Source: Agaricus subrufescens (Eukaryota > Basidiomycota > Agaricomycetes > Agaricales > Agaricaceae). Taken from it: a DNA stretch of 64,000 bases. The notes beneath the pieces are model-generated. The model was given only the letters and a program-made list of their open reading frames with translations, searched no databases and was not told the DNA's origin. Of this stretch, positions 33,477 to 46,800 are shown in pieces. The position numbers and the translations under genes are program-made. Positions within the stretch are counted from its first letter, which is position 1; each line of letters starts with the position of its first letter. The DNA is taken from positions 124,001-188,000 of the forward strand of contig CM057063.1 in the NCBI GenBank assembly GCA_029945375.1, read 5' to 3'.

Positions 33477-36400
33477 TTACCGGTACTCAAACATCAATTG
33501 GACCCCGACAAATAGTATGGCAATTGCCGCCAAGAGAAACTTCAAGCCTAATTGTACCGAAAGGAATAGAAAATAATAGGTCCAATAAGGGTAAATAAAA
33601 GCAACCCCATTCGAGAATGTCAAGATACGGTAGCAGTACCATCGAGAAGAGAAGAAGAAAAAAACGGAGTGTGAAAATCAGCGATCAATGTTAAGTGATG
33701 AAGGCTTGAACCCTGATTATAGCCGGCATTGACTGACCTGGTACCGTACCGAACACCTCGCTGATGAAGAACTTCGTCCCTTCCGTGCCGATAACAAATC
33801 CCACTAGGTTAGCACCCATCATCATCAAAATATTCGCTACCGCTCCTAGTGCAGCCAAGTGTCGATACCACACCTTGTGACCATACTATCGGATTTTGCC
33901 GTCAATAAATAAGTCCGCAGTGATTCCAAGGCACATAATAGGGGAAGCGTAACCATGCGGGTCAGTTCTCACCAAAAAATTGTTTTCAAAGAAGTAAAGA
34001 AGATGGATGGGCGATGCCCATGCTTGCCGCAAGTAGGCTAGCGGTTTAAAAATTCCGTGAAAACGCATGGTTCAGCGGTGCAACCCTTTTCAAGTGCCCG
34101 GCTAGTCAAAAAGACCTTTTATGCTTGGTCTGAATATGTACAGGGGTCCTGTACCCACAACAGGCATCCAGAGATCCCCTAAAAAAGACGGCGAAAGGAG
34201 GGAGACGAAAATTATACTCACTTTCACAGAAGGGACAAGCCACCGCGCGACGAGTTCAGGTATAATGAACAAGCTGATGAGCCAGCCCCAAGCGAGAAGC
34301 CTGAATGTAAGATCATGCCACAGCGCGACAAAAGAAAAGACGATAACAGTGTTGATAACGAGGTTTTTTGCTCCACCCAAGGGGATATAGATATACCTGT
34401 AATATTAATGTGATTATTAGAAAAATGGGTTTACAATTGACATTGTTATCAAGTCAACCAGGAAATGGGTCTCCATCGTTTGTGCCTCCATCACTTGGGC
34501 AATAAGTAAATATAGAACTGGCGATATCGACAACTGAAAATAGATGCGCCGGAAAAAGAATGTAAGAAGTATGATATTCTTACAACAGAAGCGGAATCAT
34601 CAGGTCTCGAACCTCAGATTTTGCTCAAATCCTTCTACCGCAAAAATATTCTGAAGCCAGAGTTATCAGAAACACCCACCGAATAATCCATAAATTATAA
34701 CTCCTGTGCCAACTTCTCCAAAATCCCATAGTGGAGTAGTTGTTTGCCATACACCTGACCATATTCTCAGGCGGATCAACACCATCTAGTAGTGCCCAAA
34801 GACGGAAGAATCGCCATGGTATCAAAAGCTACAAAACATCAAGGTTAGAAGTTTCAAGGGTTGGGCGGCAGAAGAATGCCATGGTACAAGACATGATCGA
34901 AATGGAAGCGACATGGTAAGGGTAGCCCTGAAACAAACATATCATGAAAGCTGGCGATCGGATCGCGATGAACACACTAGATCGACCATCCCTGATGTTA
35001 CCACACAGTCGGGTAAGCACTATTGAAACATGTCAATCACGTTGACAAGCTCACTCAAGCTTGCCCGGTTCATATGGATAAAGAATCAAGAGAACCAGAA
35101 CCAACGGAAAAGAAGAAATATAGCGCGAACCAACGCATGTTTGGCACTCACCTTGAGCCACATTATGATTAGATTCCAAAATCCCACCATACTTATTTCC
35201 GCGGGCGTGAAGCCAACCCAGGCTTTCCTATCCTTGATGGCGACAACATACATAAAGTGTAAGACGAATTCCATAGTAAGGAGAGAGAAAATAAAACGGA
35301 TTATGTACGACTTGACGGGTGTTGATGTAAGGGGTTGTTTATTCGGGTATCTATGCTAGATTTGAGGAAGAGGGTAAAAGCAGTACAACAAGTTGAAGAA
35401 GAATAAACGTACCTGCCACATGAAGTCGTTGAATGTGATTATAGGACCCGCGATGTATAGAGGTGGATATAGGGCATAAGTCACGAGATTGGAGAAAGAG
35501 TATACTTCGTCTGGGTGTGAAATAGATTGTCGGTATTTCTCCGATAGTTCTTTGATTTCCTCTACATCCTACAACCATTCACGAGTAACATTCAGTTTTG
35601 TTGGATTAATAGAAATGAAAGGAAATCCACCTCAGTAACCTTTTCGCCACGGTTGCAAGCCCAATGATAGTCCAAATTGAAAGACACGAGTCGTAGCATT
35701 GTGATATTAAAAATTATGTGCCAGCGAGGATAGATTCCAGCATACGAGTCCTGGGAGTATTTGAGTCGGATCGAAGTTTGGAAGAGTAACGGATATAGCA
35801 TACTAGCCAAGCCAAATTCTCAAACCACTGGCTAAATCTCCACCCTTCAAAGGCTTCGTTTCCCAGGAGTACAGCACCATTGAATACCCATGTCAGAACA
35901 GCCCCGGATTTCGAGCCTTGAAAGCTCCTCGCCACAGAATAATTCAAGAATAGTATTAACATAATTTTAAGGGCGTTAAATCCATGCAGAAGCACAACTG
36001 CGACCAACGAGAAGATAAGGTTGAATTCCATTGTGGCAGGAGAAAGGATTTTGAATTTTCGCGGCGCTGCTGCCTGGGTCCTTCTCGGGAGGACAGACAC
36101 AATGTACTTGAATGAAAGATGGAGGATTATAGCAATGCTCAGAATGGGAATATTGTTTCGAAATGTGCGATATTGTGCATCGCTATTGTCCTGGCAGAAT
36201 AATAGTGAGATACGAGCCAGAGCTTGGTTTTAACGCTCTACACACAACGAACCGCCCAAATATCCATCCACCCGTAAGTTTGCTCTGATAAAAAGGAAAA
36301 TTTGGGTGTGAATCTATAGCAGATTTATCAATCGAGAGAGTCCTAAAAAGACAGAGCAACTACCTGAACTTATAGAAATCGGTACCCAGACCATGATGGG

Positions 36401-36658
36401 GATTACAATTAGAGCAATGACGTAGTATGCTTTAAATTCTAACGTCGCCCATCGTGGCGTCGTTGGTCGTTCCTCGGTAACAGTGACTTCAGGTGTAAGT
36501 GGCCGTTTCTTTGATGACGGGATATTTACGGTGATGTCAGTGAGTTTGAAGGGAGACCGACGAGGGAGATTTGCGCCCATATTGTTGGAGCTTTCCGCTG
36601 GTGTTTTAGAGTCGTGGATGGGCAGGAGTGGTATATCAGATTCTGGCTGAGGAATCAT
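33477..36658 (-). CDS. GUP1: MBOAT O-acyltransferase GUP1-like
   Basis: GUP1 is an ER membrane acyltransferase that remodels GPI anchors by adding a long fatty acid to lyso-GPI (yeast knowledge). The start is ATG 36658. A soluble N-terminus ([18 protein letters not shown]) leads into membrane segments in many small exons. Family blocks appear in order: [90 protein letters not shown], the MBOAT core [26 protein letters not shown] and the catalytic histidine in FVALWHDL. The C-terminus is [20 protein letters not shown], then the stop ending at 33477. All motifs expected for activity are present. It is divergently arranged with a second, unrelated-subfamily MBOAT at 37006. Confidence 0.87.
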
Positions 36659-37005
36659 AAGTCCTAGTAGAGGATGTTAAGTGGCGAACATGAGCGTCAA
36701 GGCGTGACAGAATTTGCGTGACATTCATCGAGTCGTGTGACACCAACATCATATATAGTATCACCAATCCTTTGGCTATCTTCGCATCGAACTTTGCCCC
36801 TTCGACTCATTAAATTCAGAGAGAGGTTTTGTTTCTTTTTTTCCTTTTTTCTCGCAGGTTATTGGGCGGAATTAACACTGTAACCCGGTATAGGTGATAA
36901 GCCATTGAATTAGGGTTGATGGGACGCTCAATTTTCATACTAGTACGCATCAGTGCCGTCGGCCCGTCATGACGTTCTCGCCTTTAACTCTCTACGTCAA
37001 CTCCC
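36659..37005. promoter_or_regulatory. bidirectional promoter between two MBOAT genes
   Basis: About 350 bases separate the GUP1 start (36658, minus) from the wax-synthase-like start (37006, plus). It contains a pyrimidine-rich run near 36830-36855 and an AT-rich catatatag word near 36753. No clean TATA box is placed for either side. Confidence 0.4.
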
Positions 37006-38389
37006 ATGGCTGAGTCGCGTACCGTCTTTTCTCTACCTCTCTACGCCTCTTTTCAAGCCCTTATACTCTTAGGCTATACCCTAAGGCCGAGCTGGTATCG
37101 CCCGCTGCTCTTCATCCCTATTTCTGTCATCGCCGTCTACCTTGTGTTTTTCACGACAACCGGTACTATTGCCGACATCGGGCTGGGCGGCGCTGTGATG
37201 ACTCACCTAGCATACGCCTTTGACGGACTTGTCTTGAAAGACGTGCAGAAGGTGTTATGTCGCGTTGGAGAAAAGCCCGGACAAATGACCTCTGCGGGAT
37301 TCATGGCCCGATTTGCTTGGGGCTGGCATTTGCACAATAGTCCCCGTGGTGTTAGCTGGCACCACGAAATCCCACATCTTCCCCAGAACCCTCCTTCGTA
37401 CAACTCATCTCAAAATAGGAAGGCCTTCGTCCTATCACGATTATATACTCTGGTGATATGTGTTGCTGTGCAAGTAGCCTTCCTTTACATTAATGCAGCC
37501 AACCCGGCCCTCGCCCCAGGAGCTAGGCCACTAGTCCACCAGTCCCTGTATATCAGAACGCTTAGTACACTTGGGCTGGGTGCCCCGGCTCTGGTTAACA
37601 TCAACGCACAGCATTGTGCCTTGAGCATTGTACTTGTAGCCCTTGGTATTTCTCAACCAGCTGATTGGCCTCCCTTGTTTGGTCCCCTTAGGGACACGTA
37701 TACTGTTCAAAAATTTTGGGGGTAAGCCGTTCACTCGTTTCAATAGTGACGATCGTTGATGTTTACCTTGTGTTATCAAGATCCACCTGGCATCAAATGA
37801 CACGAATTGTAAGTCTCTTCAAAGTCATTCTTCAAAAAAAGAGACGGAACGGGGATAATTTTTTCTTTTGAACTCATCTAACCTCTCTACAATTTGACAA
37901 GCGGGACAATTTTTTCTAATTTTTCACATTCTCTAGCCCCTTAGTTCTATCGCAAACTTCGTCATTCACTCTATCCTCCGCATCCCTCACATCTCGCCCA
38001 AATCTTCCCCACGAACTCTAATCCTCGTCAGACTTCTCAAAGTTCACCTCGTCTTCTTACTTTCCGGCCTTATTCACGCGTGCGGTGAATTCATGATGCT
38101 CGGTTACGGTGGTCGTGGCGCCTGCACCTTCTTCATTCTCCAAGCCTGGGTAATGACTCTAGAACTCGGAGTGCAGTACCTCCTTTTCGAGTCCATCCTT
38201 AGAAAGGATAATGATAAATCACCAGTATTGATTTGGCGTATTGCTGGCTACATTTGGACATTATCTTGGTTTATCGTAGTCTGTCCCCTAATGCAACAGC
38301 CGATGGTGGAAGGCGGTATGTTCTTGGGACCACCAGGATCCATTTTCACACAGAAAGTAGGCAGATGGTTATCCCTGGACACGATATAA
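37006..38389 (+). CDS. wax-synthase-like MBOAT acyltransferase (MBOAT_2)
   Basis: A multi-pass membrane acyltransferase of the plant wax synthase/fungal terpenoid acetyltransferase type. Exons are 37006-37721, 37781-37808 and 37937-38389 with consistent phases, about 398 residues. Hydrophobic helices begin at residue 7. The block PLFGPLRDTYTVQKFWG joins across the intron to STWHQMTRIPL, the conserved FWG-x-x-WHQ signature. The second signature, SGLIHACGEF, holds the MBOAT histidine. The tail VEGGMFLGPPGSIFTQ is amphipathic. In fungi related enzymes acetylate terpenoid or meroterpenoid alcohols (established); with an FAD monooxygenase nearby a tailoring role is possible but unproven. No terpene synthase or P450 is visible in the window. 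Confidence 0.82.
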
Positions 38390-40837
38390 TAAGGAAGGAT
38401 ATAGATCGCGGAAATGATGGTGATGGAGTGAAACAAGGGCAATGGTGACTAGCGATCCACCACTTGCCAAATGTACGTCCCTTCAATTCAACTGACCCTT
38501 TTCCATCCATTTATTATACGTACACACTAGAACATACCTATGATTTGACATGTCTACATGTATTCGGTACTCTGATGGAATTTGGTGTTCTTTATATGTT
38601 AACCGGAAACCAGTCGATTTCCAGATGATCGAGATGATCATTCAGGGCCACCAGGGTGCGGGCAAAGTGATCGGAAATAATTAAATGTCTGATCGAACTC
38701 GAAGATAAACCCTAATATGTATATTGTATGTGTTCTATAAAGGGGACGCCCCCACACAACACATTCTCTCAACAAATAACAAAAAACTAAGGCCTTTTTT
38801 GTCTGGGCACTTTCGTAAACCATTCTCCAACCTCTATCCAAATAACAACTAGCGATACTGTTTTCCTGACGTCTCAAGCTAGGTGAGTTTCTAATTCAAT
38901 CAGAGGTTCTCCTGGGGGGAGCTAGGCGGAAATAAGTATGATTGTGTCTACCGCTCATGATCCGATGACTCCGCTCAGAACAAGAGCAATCGTAGCCAAT
39001 AAGTGACGGCATGGTAACTACCTCGACTAAGTTAGACTTAACACGCAATCTCCCTTTTTCGATACACGCCGTTGTGGCCGACACGGAAAACGTTGCCGGC
39101 TGGAGTCTATTTAATTCCATAGGTTTTTTTCTTCTTTTTTTTTTCTCCTAACAGAAATGGCTAATGCTCTCAGGGATTTTTGATCTAGATCCAATCGTTT
39201 GTTTACTATCCGAGAGTGAGCGAATTAACCCTTGCGGGTACATTAGTTTCCACCAAAGTAATTGTTTTGTTACCGGGACCCATGTGGGCTCGTGTTGACG
39301 CCCTAAACCGGTTCCAAGAACTGTATCACAGATCGAGGGTCGTCTAAACTATTTACCTACATCAGAAGTTCCAGAAGCAAGTCGCCGCAAATCGTGCCAG
39401 CCCAGAAATTAGAAGCCAATGACAATTGAATTGATACAGTGGCTGGACACTGACTGCGGAATGCAGGCCTTTCCATTCTTGACTGACGACCCCCAAGCCG
39501 TGTTTTTCTCATGTCTGACGGGCTTCTACCTGGATTTAGTAACCGCTAGGACTCAGTAGCCATCATGAATTATCTCACCGCTAGACCTTGTTCCCGATCA
39601 CACCATTAATCATGGACTACGGGAACCGATGCCTATTCTTAGTTTCACAATAGCTGTATAATCCAGAATAGAGTAGATGTTGAGCTTCCTAAGAAATCCC
39701 AAAGATTCTGAAAAGGCTGAGTTGATGAAAACAGGCGAGGACAAAATCTTCGATCCATGACAAGCGACATGCTCTCGGTGGTATTTGTCCAGAAGGCACT
39801 CTGGTTATCCATAAACAGGGTCTTCACGAAAAAAATTTTAATAAAAAAAAAAGAAAAGAAAACATATGGCATCCTGATTCGATCTACTGTGTCCCCTTTC
39901 CTGTCGTGTGTAAAATGACAGCTGTAATTGGACTGGAATGAGCCTGTAACCCGGCAGGTAGATTGACATCGGTGAAAGGTTGACGCCGTCCTCAATTGGT
40001 TTTTGGCCGCGACGCGGCTCCTGCTCAGGTCTCAGGCGCTCCCGGAAAAAAAATAATGCCATCAATTCAGTGGTGCCCGAACTGCACTTTTGCTTTGAAT
40101 AATCCACGCGCACATCGGGGAAAAATGCGGGTAGCTTGCCATGAGTAAGCCGTTTGCATTGACAGGTTTTTTTGAAACAGTGTCCGCGCTTGAAAACCTT
40201 GCATCTCTAGGCGAGAAGATGCGCGACTAAACAATCCTTCCCCTTCGTTGGCGTTCAACGGGACCAGTCTCATCAACAATATCCATCCTCTTCAATGCCT
40301 CCCAGAACAGGTAACACATGAAGACTTTGCCATCCTGCGTTGAACACATTCCTTGACAATAGTGTAAGTCGTTTGTCCGCGTTGCACACAGCTCGAGGTC
40401 TTGTTAATTTGTCGCCCAGTATTGTCGCCATAATTGCACCACAACACAAATCCAAACGAATCACTCAAAAAGGCCAGAGGACGCACAAGTAACATCCTTA
40501 CGCATGTTGATTGCGCTGGACTCAACACGGGGAGCAGACTCGCCAGGGTGCCCGCATGTTCTACGTTCATTACCATGAACGTTACCAATGTCTCAAGCAC
40601 CGGCCGAAGTGCTATTGGACCCACCCCAACCCGCTTCCACCAGTGCCCGTGTACCTGGACGTGCATTGACAATCCAAAGGCAACAGGAGGATCTCCGGTC
40701 GATCAGATGGGTTCCAAGCGCTTCGAACGGCTAAGTATTCTTATACTGAAAAATGATTCTTAGATGAAGTGCAAGAGTCTAATGTTCAATTCCTACATAT
40801 ATATAACTAACATTCTCCTACTAGTCGACCTGCTCAA
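38390..40837. other. intergenic region, no supported gene
   Basis: A TATA-like CTATAAAGGGG near 38735 and a gtgagt donor near 38883 hint at a transcript, but no convincing reading frame follows. A minus-strand 124-codon frame (40666-40292) with several cysteines has no recognised domain. A string tggtgcccgaactg near 40070 resembles a retroelement primer-binding site by chance; no LTRs were found. Confidence 0.45.
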
Positions 40838-43000
40838 TCATGCCATCTTCCCTTGTATAGCGAAGTTTGAGAGCGTGTATTTTGTGTCTGAAGGCGCCTT
40901 GACATCAAACACAGTCTCAACCTTGATCTTGTCTTCCGCATTGATTCTCCATTTATATTCATATAATCCATCTTGTTCCTTCTCCCACTTCACTACCAAC
41001 TCTCCGGCTTCACTTTCGCCTCGTGACCCTTCGGCTAGGACGAACGCACCTTCTCCCGCTCCAATCAACGGCTGTGGTTTCTGGAGAATAACCTTAATAC
41101 GTTTATTATCTGTAGAGATCGGTATTGCATCCCGAATGATTATGTTCTCAATGGCAAACCGATGGGTGTTGTACGCAGTGATCGTTGAGGTGTATGTCGT
41201 GATGTCAAGTGGATCGGCATATGTTTGCGTTCCTTCTTTAGTGACGATGGATGAACGATCATAGAGGACGATAATTGAAGGATCATCTCCTAGCGTGAAG
41301 TCAAAAGTTTCATTTCGGTTGACGTCCTAAAAGTTGTAAGGTGTTTAAGTCTTGCATGGCTAAGTTTGCTTTGACACTTACAGGAAGACTGGTGCGGGAA
41401 ACATAGCTTTTATCCATAACGACGCTGACAGGGCCCGGTAACAACCTGTACTCGCTGGTGTTCTTCACTCGACACTGAGAATATTGAGCGAAAAACGATG
41501 GAGCAATGGTAGAGGGATAAATTACCTGTAGGAACACCCGAGGATCGAGCCTAGGGACAGTTATGTATTCGACATCTGCTTCAAACTCCAGGGTCGCGAT
41601 AGTGACGACGTGTTCCTTCCCATCAGACGGGATGTCAGAGTTTCCACGAACAGTATAAGTAAGAGTCATCGGGGTCTGTATGACTTTGGGTGTCGGAAGT
41701 ATTCTTCTACCACGAGTCCGCGGGACACCATCCGATAGTTCATCATCGGATAATGCGATAACATCTGCTTCGGCTGAGTGCCTTCGTGAACTTGTAAAGT
41801 CAGGTTCGACTCTGAAAGAGGTAGCAGCACTCTCAATGGGAGTTTGTGCCCTGTTTGCCAACTGCCGGGGTGACCTGGACCTGGCCCTGGCCCTGGACCT
41901 GGACCTGGACCTGGACCTGGAACTGGAACTGGACCTAGACACCCTTGTATATCTCATGACTGGCATTGGCGGCGTATGAGCGGCGTATGTTGTAAAGACT
42001 TTGGCTGGCTCCAACCCCGGAATTTTTTTAACCAAAGTGTCAGTGGCAACAGTGCTCAGTGTGAGTGGTGCATCCTTCCAGTCCTCTCCCGTTGCTTGTC
42101 TTATTGATGCCTGGTAACGAAGAGCGACCCCGCGAGAGGGTCTTCCATCTTCACCGGTAACCGCATGCAGCCTATAGTTTGGCGACCACACTGCATTGCT
42201 AACAACTAAGAAGCGAAGTAATTAATACGGTGTAGGGCATAGAAGGGACCGCTTGAGGGCTCACTATAAATCAACTGAAATTGTACCGTCATATCACCAT
42301 CGGCTACAACCACTGCCACCAATTCAGTATTCAAGGTACCTTTCATCAATCTCTTCTTCCTAAGCACTTCGTCGATCTGGTCATCTATTTCAGCCATCTG
42401 TTCCTGTATTTTCAGTACCTATCAATTTATCAGTCAAACCGACAGTGAAAAAAAGACGCGTAGTATCGCACAGCGTCGATGTTTTCTCGTCCTCTCTCGC
42501 CGAATGCCGACAAAAAACCATCGATATCGGTTGGACTGGCGTGCTGGCCAGTCAGACTCCTGGCATAGGATACCATCACCTCAGCCTGGGTGTCCAAAAG
42601 TCTTTTCTCGCTTTCCAGCCCACTTCTCTTGAGTTCCAACGCGCGAATAGTACGACGGATAGGATCATCACTAGGACTGTCAGCTAGAGAACACACGATA
42701 TCGGACAGATATACTAAAGGCGTCTCATCTTGAGGACGGGGCGAGCTGTGAGAGGACTCCTTTTTGGTTACTGAGATGCGGACGGAATCTTTCTCCGTCG
42801 TTGTCGGTAAATTGGAGATTGTAATTCTGTTTCTTCCGCGCTGCGTTGTTCAATCAGTTCGCGTCATATCGAGCGCACGAAAAAGCCCACAGTACCTTCA
42901 ACTTAACGTCGAAAGATCTAGTAACTTCGGCTTTAGAAGACTTAAACACCACCACGGAGGCTACAGGATGCTCAGGAGCGACAATTGAGACGGTATTCAT
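40838..43000 (-). CDS. DUF4139 (mucoidy-inhibitor-A-like) protein with RS-rich linker
   Basis: Paralogue of the gene at 26472, on the opposite strand. Six exons: 43000-42896, 42840-42472, 42418-42265, 42205-41526, 41474-41382 and 41326-40838, with the same five intron positions and phases as the other copy; about 627 residues. The N-terminal domain starts VASVVVFKSSKAEVTRSF. DUF4139 begins VWSPNYRLHAVTGEDGRPSR and resumes at QTPMTLTYTVRGNSDIPS. The linker between them contains a run of alternating Arg/Ser (SRSRSRSRSRARARSRSPR) instead of the FG motifs. RS runs are substrates of SR-protein kinases and nuclear-speckle targeting signals in other proteins (established). The C-terminus stops at FAIQGKMA, a little shorter than its paralogue. 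The biochemical function is unknown. Confidence 0.84.
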
Positions 43001-43433
43001 CGTGAATGGATGTTATGAAATTCCAAGGGCTCATTCCATTTATGTTTGAAAAATGCTCATTATCAGCGCGCGCAGTAGCTTCTCCGGAATGCAGATTGTT
43101 GGATTTCAGGGTCAAGAGCTGGTCAGCTGATAGTATCGTATTGATCACAATTTGACCGCGCTATTGATCTACGTCTTTTATTGGTGGGTGAGTCATCTAC
43201 AAGTGCTTGGCGTACCGTAATCTTATTCCGATTATGACACCTTCATAATACCTTTCACCTTCTGAACATGCGGAGAACCACAGGATGAATGAGGAATTTA
43301 GCTTATGTTCATGTGGCTGTCACTCTCCTGTGTCTCTGCGAAATTGTGGGATCAGGCGTGACTTGGAAGGAGGGCCCGTTTTAATAGGAAGAGTGATGCA
43401 ATTGAATTGAGAAGGAGGCATTGTAGAGCAGTT

Positions 43434-43763
43434 ATGACTGCAGCAGTGACCTATGTCATCGTTGGCAGTGTCTGTCTTCAAGTATCAGGGATTATTTCCA
43501 ATACCGGAGATTCTGAATTATCGTACATTGCTCAGCCAGAAAGAGGGGTTGATCCAGTCCCCGTTCGTTCGTTCGTTCGTTTGATAACGATGGCAAAGCA
43601 CAACCGTCCGGAAATGGTTTCCAATCTTCAGCCAAAATTATACCGAGTTTGTATTTCAGTGGCTAAACGACAATCTATCAACTGGGAATCCACAGTAAGT
43701 TTATCATTCATCGGAGCAGAAAGGGGTAAGAAATCACCAGATAAACGACACCCATTCGTATAG
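43434..43763 (+). CDS. doubtful small hypothetical protein
   Basis: An uninterrupted 109-codon frame starting MTAAVTYVIVGSVCLQVSGI, which looks signal-peptide-like, ending at 43763. A gtaagt near 43694 could be a donor. A (TTCG)n run sits inside it at 43562-43582. No family is recognised and no TATA box is clear. It may be chance. Confidence 0.25.
   Translation: MTAAVTYVIVGSVCLQVSGIISNTGDSELSYIAQPERGVDPVPVRSFVRLITMAKHNRPEMVSNLQPKLYRVCISVAKRQSINWESTVSLSFIGAERGKKSPDKRHPFV
43562..43582. repeat. tetranucleotide microsatellite (TTCG)n
   Basis: About five copies of TTCG in tandem, between the DUF4139 and arrestin-like genes. Confidence 0.9.
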
Positions 43764-43871
43764 AGGACAGTTCATGCTGATTAAATAACAAGGCAGGGAA
43801 GATGAAAAAAATCAAGAAACGTGCATAATGTATATAAATAACCACACAACACGTATGATCCAAAAAAAATT

Positions 43872-46800
43872 TCAACTTTGGTACCTCTTAATCAAGTCAC
43901 GTAGCCTCGCTTGACCAAAAACCATCTCACGAGAAGGAGGTCGTGTTTGTCCAACGACTTCCTCAGAGTTGTCGTGTTTCACAGCTCCACCACCAGCTCT
44001 CGTCACACCAGTTGACGTTTTCGTTACATTAGAACCACCTTCGCCTTCTCCGACTGTATCGAGCCCGAATTTGTACTTGCGTTCTTCAACCGGTGCCACT
44101 CCTTGACCCATCCCAGGTGAACCAACAACCGTGCCCGCAGTCTTTCCACTGTTATTTCTAGCACCACCCACAGGCCTCGCAAGAGAAGCGGTAGAAGACA
44201 ACATTGGGGTAGCAAATGAAGATGAAATTGAAGCTGGCACTGAAGTCGATTTTTTCATCTGTACAGGTATTGCTGCATTTTTTACTTTATCATGTTGATT
44301 ACGTTGAGGATATCTGGTGGACGGCAGGTTCGGTTTCTTGATCCCGGAAAGTGGTGATGCAGAGCCCGAGCCATAAGGGGACCGAGGTAAAGGACGGATT
44401 TTCATTTGATGTGAGTTGGGTTGAGTTGTAGAGGTACTAGACGCATTTGGCGATGGGGGCATGGCCACTGTCTCTCTGGGGAGGTTTGAGGGTGTTCCCA
44501 ATTTCTTCGTACTGGCATTAACATGAGAAGGGGCGCTTGGCTGGCTACGATTGATCATAACGTTACTCCCACTGACACCTGCTTTCACTCCCCTCTTCCC
44601 TTCGGCTTTCACCACTGCGGCATTAGCAGTGCCCGACTTTGCCCCAGTTCCAGACCCAGTACTAGAACTACCAGCAGCAACAGCGGCCCACAGAGCTGCA
44701 ACATGAGTAACCCGTCCACCTCTGCCTCCTCTCGCAGATCTAACATCATATTTCACATCCTGGTCTTGCTTCTGTAAAGGTGGGAACACCGGGGGTTTAG
44801 GAGGACTATTGACTGCCGCACCGCCCTTCGTCACAACAGCTGGTGAGGTTGGTCGACCAGCCCCAGAAGCAACGTTGGCATAAGACATCGGAGGAGTGAG
44901 GAGTCCATTAAAAGGTTTATTTCCCTTTGAAAGTGACGTGGTTGATTGTTCTCCGCGAGTTTCTGGATTACAAGTAGCAACACCTTGACGGAACGTAGAA
45001 ACTGAAGGTGGTGAAACCTTCTTATCAGTCCTAACTGTTTGCGTCTTTGCCATAACAGGCTTCATCAGCGGATATTCCATATCCATTCTCTTTTTCTCCT
45101 CATCCTTTTCAGCCTGTTTTTTCAGACTCGAATTATGTCCCGCTAAACCCTCCGACCAAATATCCATCACCTTCCGTGCTTCTAGCGCAACCGTCATATC
45201 TCCCGAACTCTTAAATTGACGCATTAGAGACCTCGACATAGATTTCGTTACCGAATCTCTTTGAGTCTTCATTGCTTCAATAGGCATAAACCCTGATGAA
45301 CGAGGATCAGGTGATGCAGCTATCAAGTCCGCAACGCTGGCTTCAGTAGTTTTCTCTACATCCTCTTCTTTCTTCTCTAATAACGAAATAGGGTGATATG
45401 TTAGAGTTGGTGTGGGTCCTGATACAGGTATCGGTGGTGGTGACCATGAACTTGAACGTGAGCGAAATCGAGAACCAGACCTATTCTTTCTCCGATACGG
45501 TTTCCAATCTTCCTTCTCTGAACTATGCCCTCCAACATATTCATCATCCCATTCATATTCTAAGGGTTTGACCACACTCGGACTGGGTGGTATTATCTCC
45601 TCTTGAGGTGGTTCATCCGGATCAATATTTCCCAACCAAGCCGCCACTCTTCCTCTCGTTTGAGCAGATTTCCTCGATGCCATCGGTGCTACTTTCTTCT
45701 TCGCAGGCATGGGAGCACCTGTATGTCCCGAAACATTCGCATCATGGTCGACTACAGCACCATTCGCGTGGGGTTGTGTATACGGGCTAGGTTCCACTGC
45801 CGCAAGTTCTCGTCTATGGTTATTCCTCGATTGGAAATAACTTTCAACACCAACGACGCTTTTCCCTGCTCGGTGCGTTTTACCACCATCCATAGATTCC
45901 TGATCATCATCCTCTCTATCCTTCTCCCTTTCCTGTACTTGCACCTGTTCCTGCATTTGCTTCCCATCATAATCGTTATCTCCAACGCTAGACTGGTCTA
46001 GAGTCAAACTCGAGATTGCGCTCTCATCTTGTCGCTCTGAACTCGCACTCGCACTTCCACCTCCTGCAGCACGCATTTCAGGATTTGGTGTTGTCGAAGT
46101 ACTCGGAACACTCTTTGGCGGACCACTTGAAACAGGCGTACCAGAGCCAATATCACCCGCGTTTTTGCCTTTCACGGCTCTAGAGCCTACGACTTCATCG
46201 CGGGTAACAGAGGACGACGAAACCAAAATATCGCGTACATCAGGTTTCTTCTCCTTCTCCTGTTTCCTTGTCCCAACCTCAGCCAAGAGTCGTTTCTCCA
46301 GAGCGTCCAGTCCATTTTCAGCCCCTCCACCTGCGCGGTCAAGTCTCGGGGGATGTTTATAAGCAACAAGAGTGGGTGTTCGTGGTGTAGGGAGGTTAGC
46401 TTCGATGGACAAGGGAAGGTTGAGTACAGATGTTGGGGACGTGGCTTCGATAGTAGGACCAGGAATTGTGGTTGGAAGAGAAAGTGGAGAGAGCAAGGAG
46501 TCCGGTGGGTCAGAAACATTGACACCATTGTCATCGGGCTTTTGTTGAGGTGACTGACGCGGCTTCGTCAATGGTTGAGGGATCGGTAAAGTTTTGTTCA
46601 TATCGCTTGGTACGAGGACATGCACTTTCGGGGTAGACTCCACCTGTATTCCTTTTTCTTTACCACCGCGTCTCGACAGAGCCGTAGTGTCATCGAACAA
46701 CCCGGCTGCCAGCTTCTCCAACTCAACCACATTCTCACTCTTTGCAACATCCTTTCCGTTTAGTGTAGTATACGATTGTTTGTGTTGCATTTGTGGCCTT

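Larger units (their letters stand above)
43001..43871. other. intergenic region
   Basis: This lies upstream of the DUF4139 gene and downstream of the arrestin-like gene. It contains the weak frame at 43434 and the TTCG microsatellite; nothing else was recognised. Confidence 0.4.

Noticed and set aside
40060..40085. tggtgcccgaactg resembling a tRNA-Lys primer-binding site.
   Set aside because: No LTR or retroelement coding nearby; probably chance.
40292..40666. Minus-strand 124-codon frame with a few cysteines.
   Set aside because: No domain, no clear promoter or introns; the start context is poor.
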